Source of the DNA: Hyphomicrobiales bacterium
GTDB taxonomy: Bacteria > Pseudomonadota > Alphaproteobacteria > Rhizobiales > Beijerinckiaceae
Reading direction: 5' to 3'
Length of the DNA stretch: 64,000 nucleotides
Assembly: GCA_028868735.1 (NCBI GenBank)
Contig: JAGWTW010000001.1
Coordinates: forward strand, 84,306-148,305
Shown: positions 23,377 through 31,387 of the stretch, one piece after another
Layout: every line of letters begins with the position of its first letter
How positions within the stretch are numbered: position 1 is the first letter of the stretch
The notes under the pieces: model-generated
Database searches by the model: none
Told to the model about the DNA's origin: nothing
Seen by the model: only the letters and a program-made list of their open reading frames with translations
Translations under genes and position numbers: made by a program

Positions 23377-24806
23377 ATGATTGCTGCGCGCCGGGTATGA
23401 AGGATCGAACAAGCCACTACGATCTCGCTGTCATCGGCGCAGGCTCGGCGGGATTCTCGGCCGCTATCACAGCCGTCGAGCAAGGCGCGAGCGTCGCGCT
23501 GATTGGCCATGGCATGATCGGCGGCACTTGCGTCAACATCGGCTGCGTGCCGTCGAAGACCCTGATCCGCGCGGCGGAGACACTGTACAATGCGCGCGCC
23601 GCGGCGCGCTTCGCGGGCGTCTCGGCGCATGCGGAAATCACCGACTGGCGCGCCATCGTCCGGCAGAAGGAAGAATTGGTCGCCGGGCTGCGCCAGGCCA
23701 AATATTCCGACTTGTTGTCCGCCTATGAAGGCATCGACTACCATGAGGGCGCTGCGCGTCTTGTCGAGGGCGGCGTCGAGGCAGGGGGCGTTCGCATCGC
23801 CGCCGGCAATATCATCATCGCGACCGGCGCGCGGCCGGGCGTTCCAGGAATCTCAGGGATAGAGACCGTGCCGTATCTCACCAGTACGACCGCGCTCGAA
23901 CTCGAAGAACTGCCGCGGTCGCTGCTGGTGATCGGCGCAGGTTATATCGGCGCGGAACTCGCCCAGATGTTTTCGCGCGCGGGTGTAGCGGTGACGCTCG
24001 TCTGCCGTTCCCGCCTGTTGCCACAGGCCGAGCCCGAGGTCGGCGCCGCATTGACCGGATATCTGCGTGACGAAGGGATCGATGTCTTTGCCGGCGCTCT
24101 ATACCGGACGATCCGCAAAACGGAACGCGGCGCGGCGCTCACGGTCGGACACAACGGCCAGGAAATCGAGATCGAGGCAGACAAGGTTTTCGTCGCGACG
24201 GGTCGGTCTCCCAACACCGCGAACCTCGGCCTCGAGGACATGGGCGTCGGGCTCACGCCGAAGGGCGCCATCATCGTCGATGACCGGATGCGCACTACAA
24301 GGCTCGGCGTTTACGCCGCCGGCGACGTCACGGGCCGCGATCAGTTCGTCTACATGGCCGCCTATGGCGCGAAAATCGCGGCTAACAATGCGCTCAATGG
24401 CGACAGCCGGGCTTACGACAATGCGGCCATGCCGGAGATCGTGTTCACCGACCCGCAGGCGGCGAGCGTCGGCCTGACGGAATCGGCAGCGCGGGCGGCA
24501 GGACACGACGTGCGTGTCTCGACGATCGGACTCGATCAGGTCCCGCGCGCGCTCGCCGCGCGTGACACGCGCGGTCTGATCAAGCTCGTGGCCGAGGCGG
24601 AGAGCGGCAGACTCCTCGGCGCGCACATACTGGCGCCGGAAGGCGCCGACAGCATTCAAACGGCGGTCATGGCGATGCGCTGCGGGCTCACGGTTCGGCA
24701 AATCGCGGAAACGATCTTTCCATATCTCACGACAGTGGAGGGCCTGAAACTCGCCGCGCTCGCTTTCGACAAAGAAGTGGCGAAGCTCTCCTGCTGCGCG
24801 GGATAG
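23373..24806 (+). CDS. merA: mercuric reductase MerA
   Basis: A 477-residue FAD-dependent disulfide oxidoreductase that reduces Hg(II) to Hg(0) with NADPH. FAD site LAVIGAGSAGFSAA (about 19-32); redox pair GGTCVNIGCVPSK (about 51-63); NADPH site VIGAGYIGAELAQ; FAD-ribityl site GVYAAGDV. The C-terminal vicinal cysteines that hand Hg(II) to the active site are present as LSCCAG. There is no N-terminal HMA domain, only a short NDCCAPG leader, so it is a short MerA. ATG 23373 overlaps merF. Confidence 0.95.
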   Translation: MNDCCAPGMKDRTSHYDLAVIGAGSAGFSAAITAVEQGASVALIGHGMIGGTCVNIGCVPSKTLIRAAETLYNARAAARFAGVSAHAEITDWRAIVRQKEELVAGLRQAKYSDLLSAYEGIDYHEGAARLVEGGVEAGGVRIAAGNIIIATGARPGVPGISGIETVPYLTSTTALELEELPRSLLVIGAGYIGAELAQMFSRAGVAVTLVCRSRLLPQAEPEVGAALTGYLRDEGIDVFAGALYRTIRKTERGAALTVGHNGQEIEIEADKVFVATGRSPNTANLGLEDMGVGLTPKGAIIVDDRMRTTRLGVYAAGDVTGRDQFVYMAAYGAKIAANNALNGDSRAYDNAAMPEIVFTDPQAASVGLTESAARAAGHDVRVSTIGLDQVPRALAARDTRGLIKLVAEAESGRLLGAHILAPEGADSIQTAVMAMRCGLTVRQIAETIFPYLTTVEGLKLAALAFDKEVAKLSCCAG

Positions 24807-24830
24807 TTAGGAGTTCTTGGGGCCTGGATT

Positions 24831-25271
24831 TCACCGTGCGACGGGAATGCTCTGCGAAATATCGACGGTCGACGGCGCCAGACAAACGTGATCATTGCAG
24901 GCCTGCCCCTGCAACTGCGCCTTTCTCGGCAGTTGGGCGAGACGCGCATGCAGCCGGGCCTCAATCGTCGCGCGCCCCGTGTAGACCATGATCGCGTCGT
25001 GTGCGAACGGCGGCGCAAATCGCTCACCGACGGGATAGTAGACCTTCGCGTCGGCGCCGATGACCGTCAGTGTCGTCGGAACACGGTAATCCTGCGACGC
25101 GGGATTGGCGTTGATATGGTAGCCCTTGTCGATGTCGATGGCGACGGCGAGCTTCGCCCCTGCCGCATTTGACGTCCATGCGCCTGTCGCATGGACGTGC
25201 TGCGCGGAATCTTGCGCTGCGCCGCTTGTCTGATCGGCGGCAAGCGCGCGAACCGCGGTCGACGCCAGCAA
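24831..25271 (-). CDS. DsbD N-terminal-domain-like periplasmic protein
   Basis: About 146 residues resembling the DsbD alpha domain: IDKGYHINANPASQDYRVPT, VGERFAPPFAHDAIMVYTGR and LQGQACNDHVCLAP, whose C-x4-C is the place of the redox pair (ACNDHVC). It could carry electrons for disulfide reduction or metal-protein maturation in the periplasm. The start is uncertain: TTG 25271 is the only start codon in frame after an upstream stop, and the signal peptide is short. It lies after the sensor kinase, probably in the same transcript. Confidence 0.65.
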   Translation of the reverse strand: MLASTAVRALAADQTSGAAQDSAQHVHATGAWTSNAAGAKLAVAIDIDKGYHINANPASQDYRVPTTLTVIGADAKVYYPVGERFAPPFAHDAIMVYTGRATIEARLHARLAQLPRKAQLQGQACNDHVCLAPSTVDISQSIPVAR

Positions 25272-25349
25272 TGAATTCCAGCGCGAGGGCTGGGCGGCGA
25301 TGGCAAAGTTTTCCTTTGATTAGGTACGGCCACCCATCTGCTCGTCCCA

Positions 25350-26804
25350 TCAGTTGGGTAAGCGAACGGTCGCACGAAGGCCCCCGTCCTTGCGGTTCGC
25401 AAGCGTGATTTCCCCGCCGTGCGCCTGGACGATTGATTGCGAAATCGCTAACCCCAATCCTGTGCCGCCGGTTTCCCGGCTTCGCGAGCTTTCAATCCTG
25501 TAGAACGGCTGGAAAACCCGTTCCAACTGGTCAGGCGGAATGCCGGGCCCGGCGTCGTCGACGACGATTTCGACCGCCTCGGGCGAGGAGATGATCGAAA
25601 CGTCGGCGCGCCCACCGTACTTGACGGCGTTATCCAGGAGGTTTGTGACCACGCGCTTTATCGCCGCTGGCTGGCATTCGATGGGCAGAGGTTCCGATGG
25701 CGCCATCCTGACATGCATTCCGGCGTCGGCCATGTCGTCGACCATGCTTTCGACGAGCGTGGCCAGATCAATGCGACGGCGCGGCTCCGACTGGAGGTCG
25801 TCGCGCGCAAAGGCCAGCATCGAAGAGATCATTCCATCCATCTCGTCGATGGTCGCCAGCGCCTTGTCTCTCTCTTCCGGGTTGTCGGCCTCTTCGGCGC
25901 GCAGGCGCAGCAGCGTCAGCGGCGTGCGCAGGTCGTGCGATATCGCGGCCAACATCTGCGTGCGCCCCTCGACCAGCCTGCGCACGCGCTCCTGCATGCG
26001 GTTGAAGGCCCGGGTCGCGGCGCGTATCTCCCTTGCCCCCGCCTCCGGCAGGGCCGGGGCCGTCACGTCGCGTCCAAGCCTGTCGGCGGCGGCGGCGAAG
26101 GTCTCCATCGGAGCGGTAACGCCACGAACCGCCCAGGCCGAGATGATGAGAACCAGCACGCCCATGACGGCGAAGGTGACGAGAAAGCTCCATGAGAAGG
26201 GCGGGCCGTTCTGGGGCAGAGCCGTTGCGAACGAGAGCCATTGTCCATCGCCGAGGCGCACCGCGGCCTGTATCGACCGCCAGACGCCGAAGCCGCCATC
26301 GAATGCCGGCCCCATCATGTCGCGCATCATGTGGTCCATCTCGCCGGACGGGCCAACGCCGCCCCGGGGACCATAGTGGAATGCTGCTGCGAACGGAACT
26401 CGCCCCGATGGTCCGATGGGGCCCGCGACGCTGACGCGAACCTCACGGCCGGGCCACTCGGTCAATTGTCCCGCAATAGCGTCCCGGACCGTCGCCGCCG
26501 CGCCTTGTTCTGGCGCGCCGATCCAGTCAGGCGCAGCGGGCGACAGCAACACGCGAAACGTCTGGTCGCTGAGCGCTTGCGCGATCCGCGGACGCCAGTC
26601 GACCGGCGCCTCCTCGATCAGGCGCGAAAGGTTGGCGATGCGCTGGGCAGCCACGAAACCGCCGACCGCGCGAACGGCCTGTTCGCGCGCGCCGCTGGTG
26701 ACCCAGATGCTGATCGCGTGCGATGTGAGCATGCCGACGAGCAGAATCAGCACGGTCCGCCCGAACAGGCTTTGCGGCACGAGCCGTCTGAGGAGACCTG
26801 TCAT
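25350..26804 (-). CDS. sensor histidine kinase with Met-rich periplasmic loop
   Basis: A 484-residue membrane kinase. TM1 about 16-36, TM2 about 205-227, HAMP, then HisKA with the phospho-His at about 290 (AAISHDLRTPLTLLR), N box VTNLLDNAVKYG and G boxes DDAGPGIPP and GGTGLGLAIS. The periplasmic domain contains GEMDHMMRDMMGPAF (about 154-168), a Met/His patch suited to Cu(I) or Ag(I). It overlaps the response regulator stop by four bases. Probably senses periplasmic copper or silver and controls the nearby Met-rich genes; the ligand is inferred. Confidence 0.85.
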   Translation of the reverse strand: MTGLLRRLVPQSLFGRTVLILLVGMLTSHAISIWVTSGAREQAVRAVGGFVAAQRIANLSRLIEEAPVDWRPRIAQALSDQTFRVLLSPAAPDWIGAPEQGAAATVRDAIAGQLTEWPGREVRVSVAGPIGPSGRVPFAAAFHYGPRGGVGPSGEMDHMMRDMMGPAFDGGFGVWRSIQAAVRLGDGQWLSFATALPQNGPPFSWSFLVTFAVMGVLVLIISAWAVRGVTAPMETFAAAADRLGRDVTAPALPEAGAREIRAATRAFNRMQERVRRLVEGRTQMLAAISHDLRTPLTLLRLRAEEADNPEERDKALATIDEMDGMISSMLAFARDDLQSEPRRRIDLATLVESMVDDMADAGMHVRMAPSEPLPIECQPAAIKRVVTNLLDNAVKYGGRADVSIISSPEAVEIVVDDAGPGIPPDQLERVFQPFYRIESSRSRETGGTGLGLAISQSIVQAHGGEITLANRKDGGLRATVRLPN

Positions 26805-27520
26805 GAGCGTCGAACTTCGGGCGCGAACAAGTAGCCGCCGCCCCAGATCGTCTTGATGATCTCTGGGTCGCCAGGATCCCGCTCGATCTTCTTGCGCAAG
26901 CGGCTGATCTGTGTGTCGATGCTGCGATCGAAGGCATTTGCAGCGCGACCTCGCGCCAGATCGAGCAGCTGGTCGCGGCTGAGCGTGCGCTGCGGATGTT
27001 CGACGAACGCCAGAAGCAGATCGAATTCGCCCGTACTCAGCGACGTCGCAACCGCATCGGCGCCGACGAGTTCGCGTTTGTTGACGTCGAACGTCCAGCG
27101 ATCAAATTGATAAAGCTTGGCATCTTCGCTATCATGTCCGACCTCGCGCCCGCCGTTGCGTCGTAGAACCGCACGGATTCTTGCGATCAGTTCGCGGCTC
27201 CCGAACGGCTTCGACACGTAATCGTCAGCGCCAAGTTCGAGACCGACGACCCGGTCAATCTCCTCCCCCTTGGCTGTGAGCATGATAATTGGAATGTCTG
27301 AGTCCGCGCGCAAGGCGCGACACAGGGACAGCCCGTCCTCCCCGGGCAGCATGAGATCGAGCAGGATGAGGTCGATTTTCGCGTCGGCGAGCGCGCGGCG
27401 CATCGCCTTGCCATCGCCGACCGCGGTTACTCGAAACCCGTCCTTGAGTAGCGCTCGCGAAACAAGGTCGCGGATTTCGCGATGGTCGTCGACGACGAGG
27501 ATATGCGGCCCAGAGGTCAT
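26801..27520 (-). CDS. OmpR-family response regulator
   Basis: A 239-residue regulator. Receiver with acidic pair DD at 11-12, phospho-Asp at about 55 (LILLDLMLPGEDG) and Lys about 104 (VSKPF); C-terminal winged helix with DRSIDTQISRLRKKIERDPG and TIWGGGYLF. It is followed by its kinase with a four-base overlap. The intergenic region to the divergent gene at 27696 carries a TGACA-N5-TGTCA site that recurs at two more promoters, so this protein is the best candidate for the regulator of all three units and of itself. Confidence 0.88.
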   Translation of the reverse strand: MTSGPHILVVDDHREIRDLVSRALLKDGFRVTAVGDGKAMRRALADAKIDLILLDLMLPGEDGLSLCRALRADSDIPIIMLTAKGEEIDRVVGLELGADDYVSKPFGSRELIARIRAVLRRNGGREVGHDSEDAKLYQFDRWTFDVNKRELVGADAVATSLSTGEFDLLLAFVEHPQRTLSRDQLLDLARGRAANAFDRSIDTQISRLRKKIERDPGDPEIIKTIWGGGYLFAPEVRRS

Positions 27521-27591
27521 GACGCGAAGCTAGCGCCATTCGCGTGCGCTTGCAGGAAAAAGTTGCAACGCAATGTGTCGCGACGGGCGTC

Positions 27592-27640
27592 TGACACACT
27601 CTGTCACAAATTCGCATCCCGGCGGCATATTCGCGTGACA
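27592..27640. promoter_or_regulatory. shared regulatory site A
   Basis: TGACACACTCTGTCACAAA at 27592-27610 is an inverted repeat TGACA-N5-TGTCA followed by CAA. A third TGACA lies at 27636-27640, 44 nt from the first. The site stands between the response regulator (start 27520) and the plus-strand gene at 27696. The same site with the same 44-nt distance recurs at 30858 and 34147. Confidence 0.75.
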
Positions 27641-27695
27641 CGTTTCCGTTTGGATCGGGTTCGACGCATTGGTTGCGCATCGAAGGAGACAGGTC

Positions 27696-28007
27696 ATGAG
27701 AACTCGCGCTTTTCTGACGGCGCTGGCCACCGCCGGCCTGATGGCCGCGACGCTCGGCGCCGCAGCCGCCCAACCCTATGGCGATCGGGACTCGCAAGGC
27801 TATGGGCCGGGGTACGGCATGATGGACGGCTACGGGCCCGGATATGGCCCGATGCACGGGTACGGCCGGGGACATGGCTGGATGCACGGCTACGGACCGG
27901 GCTACCGGCGCTGGCGGGACGAGGGCCGCAGCGGCGCAGATAACGACGGCTACGGGCCGGGCATGATGAACGGCTACGGATCCGGTCCGCACATGCGCGG
28001 CTGGTGA
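27696..28007 (+). CDS. secreted Gly/Tyr/Met-rich small protein
   Basis: A 103-residue protein with a Sec signal peptide (cut near AAAAQPY) and then repeats of the type GYGPGYGMMDGYGPGYGPMH and GRGHGWMHGYGPG. Met and His alternate with Gly and Tyr, which suits binding of soft metals such as Cu(I) or Ag(I) in the periplasm. AGGAG box before ATG 27696. First gene after regulatory site A; the next gene encodes a protein with the same repeat. I know no named family. Confidence 0.75.
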   Translation: MRTRAFLTALATAGLMAATLGAAAAQPYGDRDSQGYGPGYGMMDGYGPGYGPMHGYGRGHGWMHGYGPGYRRWRDEGRSGADNDGYGPGMMNGYGSGPHMRGW

Positions 28008-28065
28008 GACGCCCGCCGGCGGGAGCGATGGCTCCGTGACTGCAGCGCGATATGGGAGACGGACA

Positions 28066-28596
28066 ATGCGCAACAAATTACTGATCGACGCCACTTTGGG
28101 CGCTGCTTTCGCCGGCGCGATCGCCTTCGCGGCGCCGGCCATGGCCCAGGGTTGGGGCATGATGAACAGCGGCGGCCCCGGCTATGGCATGATGGATGGC
28201 TACGGGCCGGGCTACGGCATGATGCGCGGCGACGGCTACGGTTGCGGCGGACCGGGCTACGGCATGATGAACGGGTACGGCATGCCCGGCTACGGCCCTG
28301 GCATGATGGGCGGCGGGTATGGGCCCGGCTGGCGGGGCCGCGGCTACCAGCGCAGCTGGATGATGAACGGCCAGGGCCCCGGCTATTCCGGTCAATCGCG
28401 CAACCTCGACCTCTCCGTCGACGACGTGAAGAAGTACGTCGAGCAGATGATCGACAATCCGCGCCTCAAGGTCGGCGACGTCAAGGAGAAGAGCGCAGAT
28501 ACGATCACGGCCGAAGTGGTGACCAAGGACAAGGACGCGCTCGTGCAGAAGTTCGCGTTTGATCGCCATACCGGCGCTTACCAACCGGAGCAATGA
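28066..28596 (+). CDS. secreted Met/Gly/Tyr-rich protein with folded C-terminal domain
   Basis: A 176-residue protein. Signal peptide 1-28 (AFAAPAMAQ), then a repeat region with GPGYGMMDGYGPGYGMM and GYGMPGYGPGMMGGGYGPGW, and a C-terminal globular part LDLSVDDVKKYVEQMIDNPR followed by LKVGDVKEKSADTITAEVVT. The repeat is shared with the preceding gene. The combination suggests a metal-binding tail on a small PepSY-like or cystatin-like fold; that is an inference. GGGAGA box before ATG 28066. Confidence 0.75.
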   Translation: MRNKLLIDATLGAAFAGAIAFAAPAMAQGWGMMNSGGPGYGMMDGYGPGYGMMRGDGYGCGGPGYGMMNGYGMPGYGPGMMGGGYGPGWRGRGYQRSWMMNGQGPGYSGQSRNLDLSVDDVKKYVEQMIDNPRLKVGDVKEKSADTITAEVVTKDKDALVQKFAFDRHTGAYQPEQ

Positions 28597-28868
28597 CAAT
28601 GTGGGGCTACGGACCGAACTACGGCATGATGGGCTGGGGCTACGGCGGGTATGGACCAATCGGCATGATCATCTGGCTCGTCATTCTCGTCGCGATCGTC
28701 GCCGGCGCCGTCTGGTTCTTCCAACGGATGCAGCAACAGCAGCAGGGCCAGCCGCCGCAGTTGACGTCAGGCCGCTCGCGAGGACTCGACGTGCTCGAAG
28801 AGCGTTATGCCCGCGGCGAAATCGAGCGCGAGGAATACCTGCAGAAAAAGCACGACCTGGCGAGCTGA
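28593..28868 (+). CDS. SHOCT-domain membrane protein, copy 1
   Basis: A 91-residue protein. The N-terminus continues the GYGPNYGMMGWGYGGYGP pattern of its neighbours, then one membrane helix MIIWLVILVAIVAGAVWFF, a Gln-rich linker and a C-terminal SHOCT motif LDVLEERYARGEIEREEYLQ. SHOCT proteins are small oligomerising membrane partners. Its ATG overlaps the stop of the previous gene. A paralogue sits at 34295-34555 under regulatory site C. Confidence 0.8.
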   Translation: MTMWGYGPNYGMMGWGYGGYGPIGMIIWLVILVAIVAGAVWFFQRMQQQQQGQPPQLTSGRSRGLDVLEERYARGEIEREEYLQKKHDLAS

Positions 28869-28979
28869 GACGTTTCGACGAGCGGCGCTCCGGCGCGACG
28901 ACGTTGACGAAAATCAAAGAGAACCGACGCCGCGCCGATAGGGTGACGTCGGCCCATGCGAGAATCGGGATTGGCAAAC

Positions 28980-29507
28980 ATGCGCGTATCGTCGAGGCGA
29001 CACAACGAGCGACTGCTCTCACGGACTGCGGCACAAACCGAAATCGCTGGAGCGGTGTCGCGGCGCGCGCTGCTTGCGGCGCTCACCGCCTTGGGCGTAA
29101 CCACGGTCATACGCGGGTCCGTGCGCGCGGCGGAGCCCCTCGCGGTCGAGGTCTGGAAATCCCCCTATTGCGGCTGCTGCGGCGGCTGGGTCGACTACAT
29201 GCGCGCCAAGGGATATCGAGTCGACGTGACGGCGGTCGAGGACATGGATCCGATCAAGGCGCGTTTCGGCGTGCCCGATGCGTTGACGTCGTGCCATACG
29301 GCAAGGATCGGCGATTATGTGATCGAAGGTCATGTGCCTGAGCCCGCAATCGCGAAGCTTCTTGCCGAACGGCCGACGCTCAAGGGGCTCGCGCTCCCGG
29401 GAATGCCGGTCGGTTCACCCGGCATGGATGGAGCGCCCGGCGTCTACACCGTCATCGGGTTCGATGCGGCGGGCGCCGCCCAAGCGTTCATGCGCACCGG
29501 CGCCTAA
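28980..29507 (+). CDS. DUF411 metal-related protein
   Basis: A 175-residue DUF411 protein. A twin-arginine-like signal (SRRALLAALTALGV) precedes the conserved domain with VEVWKSPYCGCCGGWVDYMR, SCHTARIGDYVIEGHVP and LALPGMPVGSPGMDG. The CGCC pair is the likely metal or thiol site. DUF411 genes accompany copper and silver resistance. ATG 28980 chosen; an ATG at 28956 is possible. Confidence 0.85.
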   Translation: MRVSSRRHNERLLSRTAAQTEIAGAVSRRALLAALTALGVTTVIRGSVRAAEPLAVEVWKSPYCGCCGGWVDYMRAKGYRVDVTAVEDMDPIKARFGVPDALTSCHTARIGDYVIEGHVPEPAIAKLLAERPTLKGLALPGMPVGSPGMDGAPGVYTVIGFDAAGAAQAFMRTGA

Positions 29508-29589
29508 TCGCGCGCGCCGAAGAAAATCTTGAACATCGCCGGGCAGCTTCTCCTGCGGACGGCGGTACGCCAAGCATGGCTGGACGGAT

Positions 29590-30024
29590 ATGAACATCAA
29601 GGACAATCTCCCGAAGTACGTCGTCCTCGCGTTCTTCGTCGGCGCGATCGGACTATGGTTCGCACAATCGAACAACCCGCGCGCCGTCGCGGGAATTCCC
29701 GTCGCAGTAAAACTGCCGCAGCTCTCGGCGCAGGCGGAGGCAGGCAAGAAGGCCTTCGCTTCGAATTGCGCGCAATGCCATGGCGCGAATGGCGCGGGAA
29801 CGGACAAGGGTCCGCCGCTGATTCACGACATCTACAATCCAGGACATCACGCCGACGAGGCGTTCTTCATGGCGGCAAAATTCGGCGTGCGTCAGCACCA
29901 TTGGAGATTCGGAGACATGCCGCCGCTACCGCAGGCGTCGCAGGACGACATCGCCAAGATCGTTCGCTACATTCGCGAACTTCAAGTGGCGAATGGCATC
30001 ACCTACAGACAACATCGGATGTAG
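29590..30024 (+). CDS. membrane-anchored c-type cytochrome
   Basis: A 144-residue protein. One N-terminal helix (VVLAFFVGAIGLWFA) anchors it, followed by a class I cytochrome c domain with the haem site NCAQCHG (Cys about 60 and 63, His 64) and the axial Met in RFGDMPPLPQ. It would carry electrons in the periplasm, perhaps to or from the multicopper oxidase. Last gene of the unit that starts at 27696. Confidence 0.85.
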   Translation: MNIKDNLPKYVVLAFFVGAIGLWFAQSNNPRAVAGIPVAVKLPQLSAQAEAGKKAFASNCAQCHGANGAGTDKGPPLIHDIYNPGHHADEAFFMAAKFGVRQHHWRFGDMPPLPQASQDDIAKIVRYIRELQVANGITYRQHRM

Positions 30025-30135
30025 TGTCCAATCCGATTCGCAGTCGACTGCTCGACTCGTCGAACTGTCTTGCGCGCGCAAGTTCTCGCGACACGCGACC
30101 AAGCACAGTTCCGACGTACGCGACCGGCGGGATCA

Positions 30136-30708
30136 TTATTCGTGCTGGTGATCGTGGCCATCGCCATTGCCGTGGTCTGCCTGCATCGTCTCGTCATGAT
30201 CGGCCGGAGCGCTGCGTACGAGGGCATCGTAATCCGACTTCGACAGGTAAGGGAGTTTGCGCAGAAACGCGACCATGTTCCAGACGAGCTCGTCGCTATG
30301 CGTCTTTCCCCACGCGGCCATGCCGGACATCTTGATGCCGTGCTTGATGATCCAGAAGTCGCGACCGGGCACGCTTTTCCTGGCCTGCGCGAGCGGCGGC
30401 GCAGCCGGATAGAGGCCTTGCGCGATCTCGGTCTTCTCCATGCCCGGTGCGAGATGGCAGCCGGCGCACATTTCGGCGTAGAGACCGGCGCCGACGGAGA
30501 GGCGCTTCGGATCGCCGAGATCCGCCGGCGGCTCGATGGAAGCGGCGCGCGCCTCGACCGAGCGCTCTCGCGCAATGTTCAACAGCCAATAAACCTGCTT
30601 CGTATGCGGATCATCGGCAGCGACGCCGTAGACGCCCGAATAGATGAATGCGCCGCAAGCGACGGCGACGGCGAGGAGGCTGAATATTGCAATCTTGACC
30701 GTTTTCAT
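30136..30708 (-). CDS. c-type cytochrome with His-rich C-terminus
   Basis: A 190-residue protein. N-terminal anchor or signal (IAIFSLLAVAVACGAFIYS), haem-binding MCAGCHLAPGM (about 80-90), and a C-terminal tail ADHDETMQADHGNGDGHDHQ with seven His/Asp-rich residues that could bind metal. It is read from the same intergenic region (site B) as the multicopper oxidase unit and converges with the cytochrome at 29590-30024. Confidence 0.82.
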   Translation of the reverse strand: MKTVKIAIFSLLAVAVACGAFIYSGVYGVAADDPHTKQVYWLLNIARERSVEARAASIEPPADLGDPKRLSVGAGLYAEMCAGCHLAPGMEKTEIAQGLYPAAPPLAQARKSVPGRDFWIIKHGIKMSGMAAWGKTHSDELVWNMVAFLRKLPYLSKSDYDALVRSAPADHDETMQADHGNGDGHDHQHE

Positions 30709-30857
30709 CAGGCGTCCGATCTCCCATCCGTGATTTTAATTGTCTGAGCCTGTGAGGTCGACATGAGCGTCGCTCGTTCGCCGCCCGCCTCGCACGCGAT
30801 GACATTGCAGCAACAGACCGACAGATGTCGAGCGACAAGGGAGCGCCCCCGCGCAGC

Positions 30858-30906
30858 TGACATACTCTGTCACAATTCCCGCGCGTGCCGAAAAATTTTG
30901 GTGACA
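30858..30906. promoter_or_regulatory. shared regulatory site B
   Basis: TGACATACTCTGTCACAAT at 30858-30876 with a further TGACA at 30902-30906, again 44 nt from the first. It stands between the divergent cytochrome (start 30708) and the multicopper oxidase unit (from 30971). Confidence 0.75.
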
Positions 30907-30970
30907 TTTTGGCTGTCAAGTCATCGTCTAGGTTTGGTCACTCCTGCAGCGTTCACGAAAGAAGGTAACC

Positions 30971-31356
30971 TTGAGTATCCGGCACGCTCTTACGGCGACC
31001 GCGGTCGCTGAAATTCTTCGCGCCACCGTTGCGGGGACGTCTGCGCGTATAGATCGAGCGCGGCCGATTTATCTGCAGCAAACGGGCTTCCCCTGCGCGC
31101 AGCGCTATTTCAATTCGGCGGGGGCGAACCACGCAACGCCTTTGGCCGCGTCTTCGCCCGCTACGGCCATCGGCTGCCCGGAACCCGATATGGCCGCGCC
31201 CACCGCGCCTATCCGCAATACGCTTATCGCCGAGATTGCGGCTGGCGCCATCCGCGGGGCTACAGCCCCGGCATGATGGAGGACCGGCGCGGCACGATGG
31301 GCGGATACGCTCACGGCACGGGAACGGCGGGCTGGCAACGGGGCGACGCCGCGTAG
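30971..31356 (+). pseudogene. frame-disrupted Gly/Tyr/Met-rich small protein
   Basis: Two frames share one protein-like product. A TTG start at 30971 with a GAAGGTAACC box gives a signal-like N-terminus (MSIRHALTATAVAEILRATV). The metal-protein-like C-terminus (YGRAHRAYPQYAYRRDCGWR, HPRGYSPGMMEDRRGTMGGY) lies in another frame that ends at 31354-31356. A single indel near 31000-31080 would join them. The piece resembles the secreted proteins at 27696 and 28066. Either a real loss of function or a base-calling error. Confidence 0.5.
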
Positions 31357-31387
31357 TCGATCGCAATTTCACAACGCAGGAGCGAAC

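Noticed and set aside
27641..27670. -10 box downstream of the GTGACA elements in the shared regulatory sites
   Set aside because: GTGACA resembles a -35 hexamer in all three sites, but no consistent -10 lies 16-19 nt downstream, so promoter assignment was not made.
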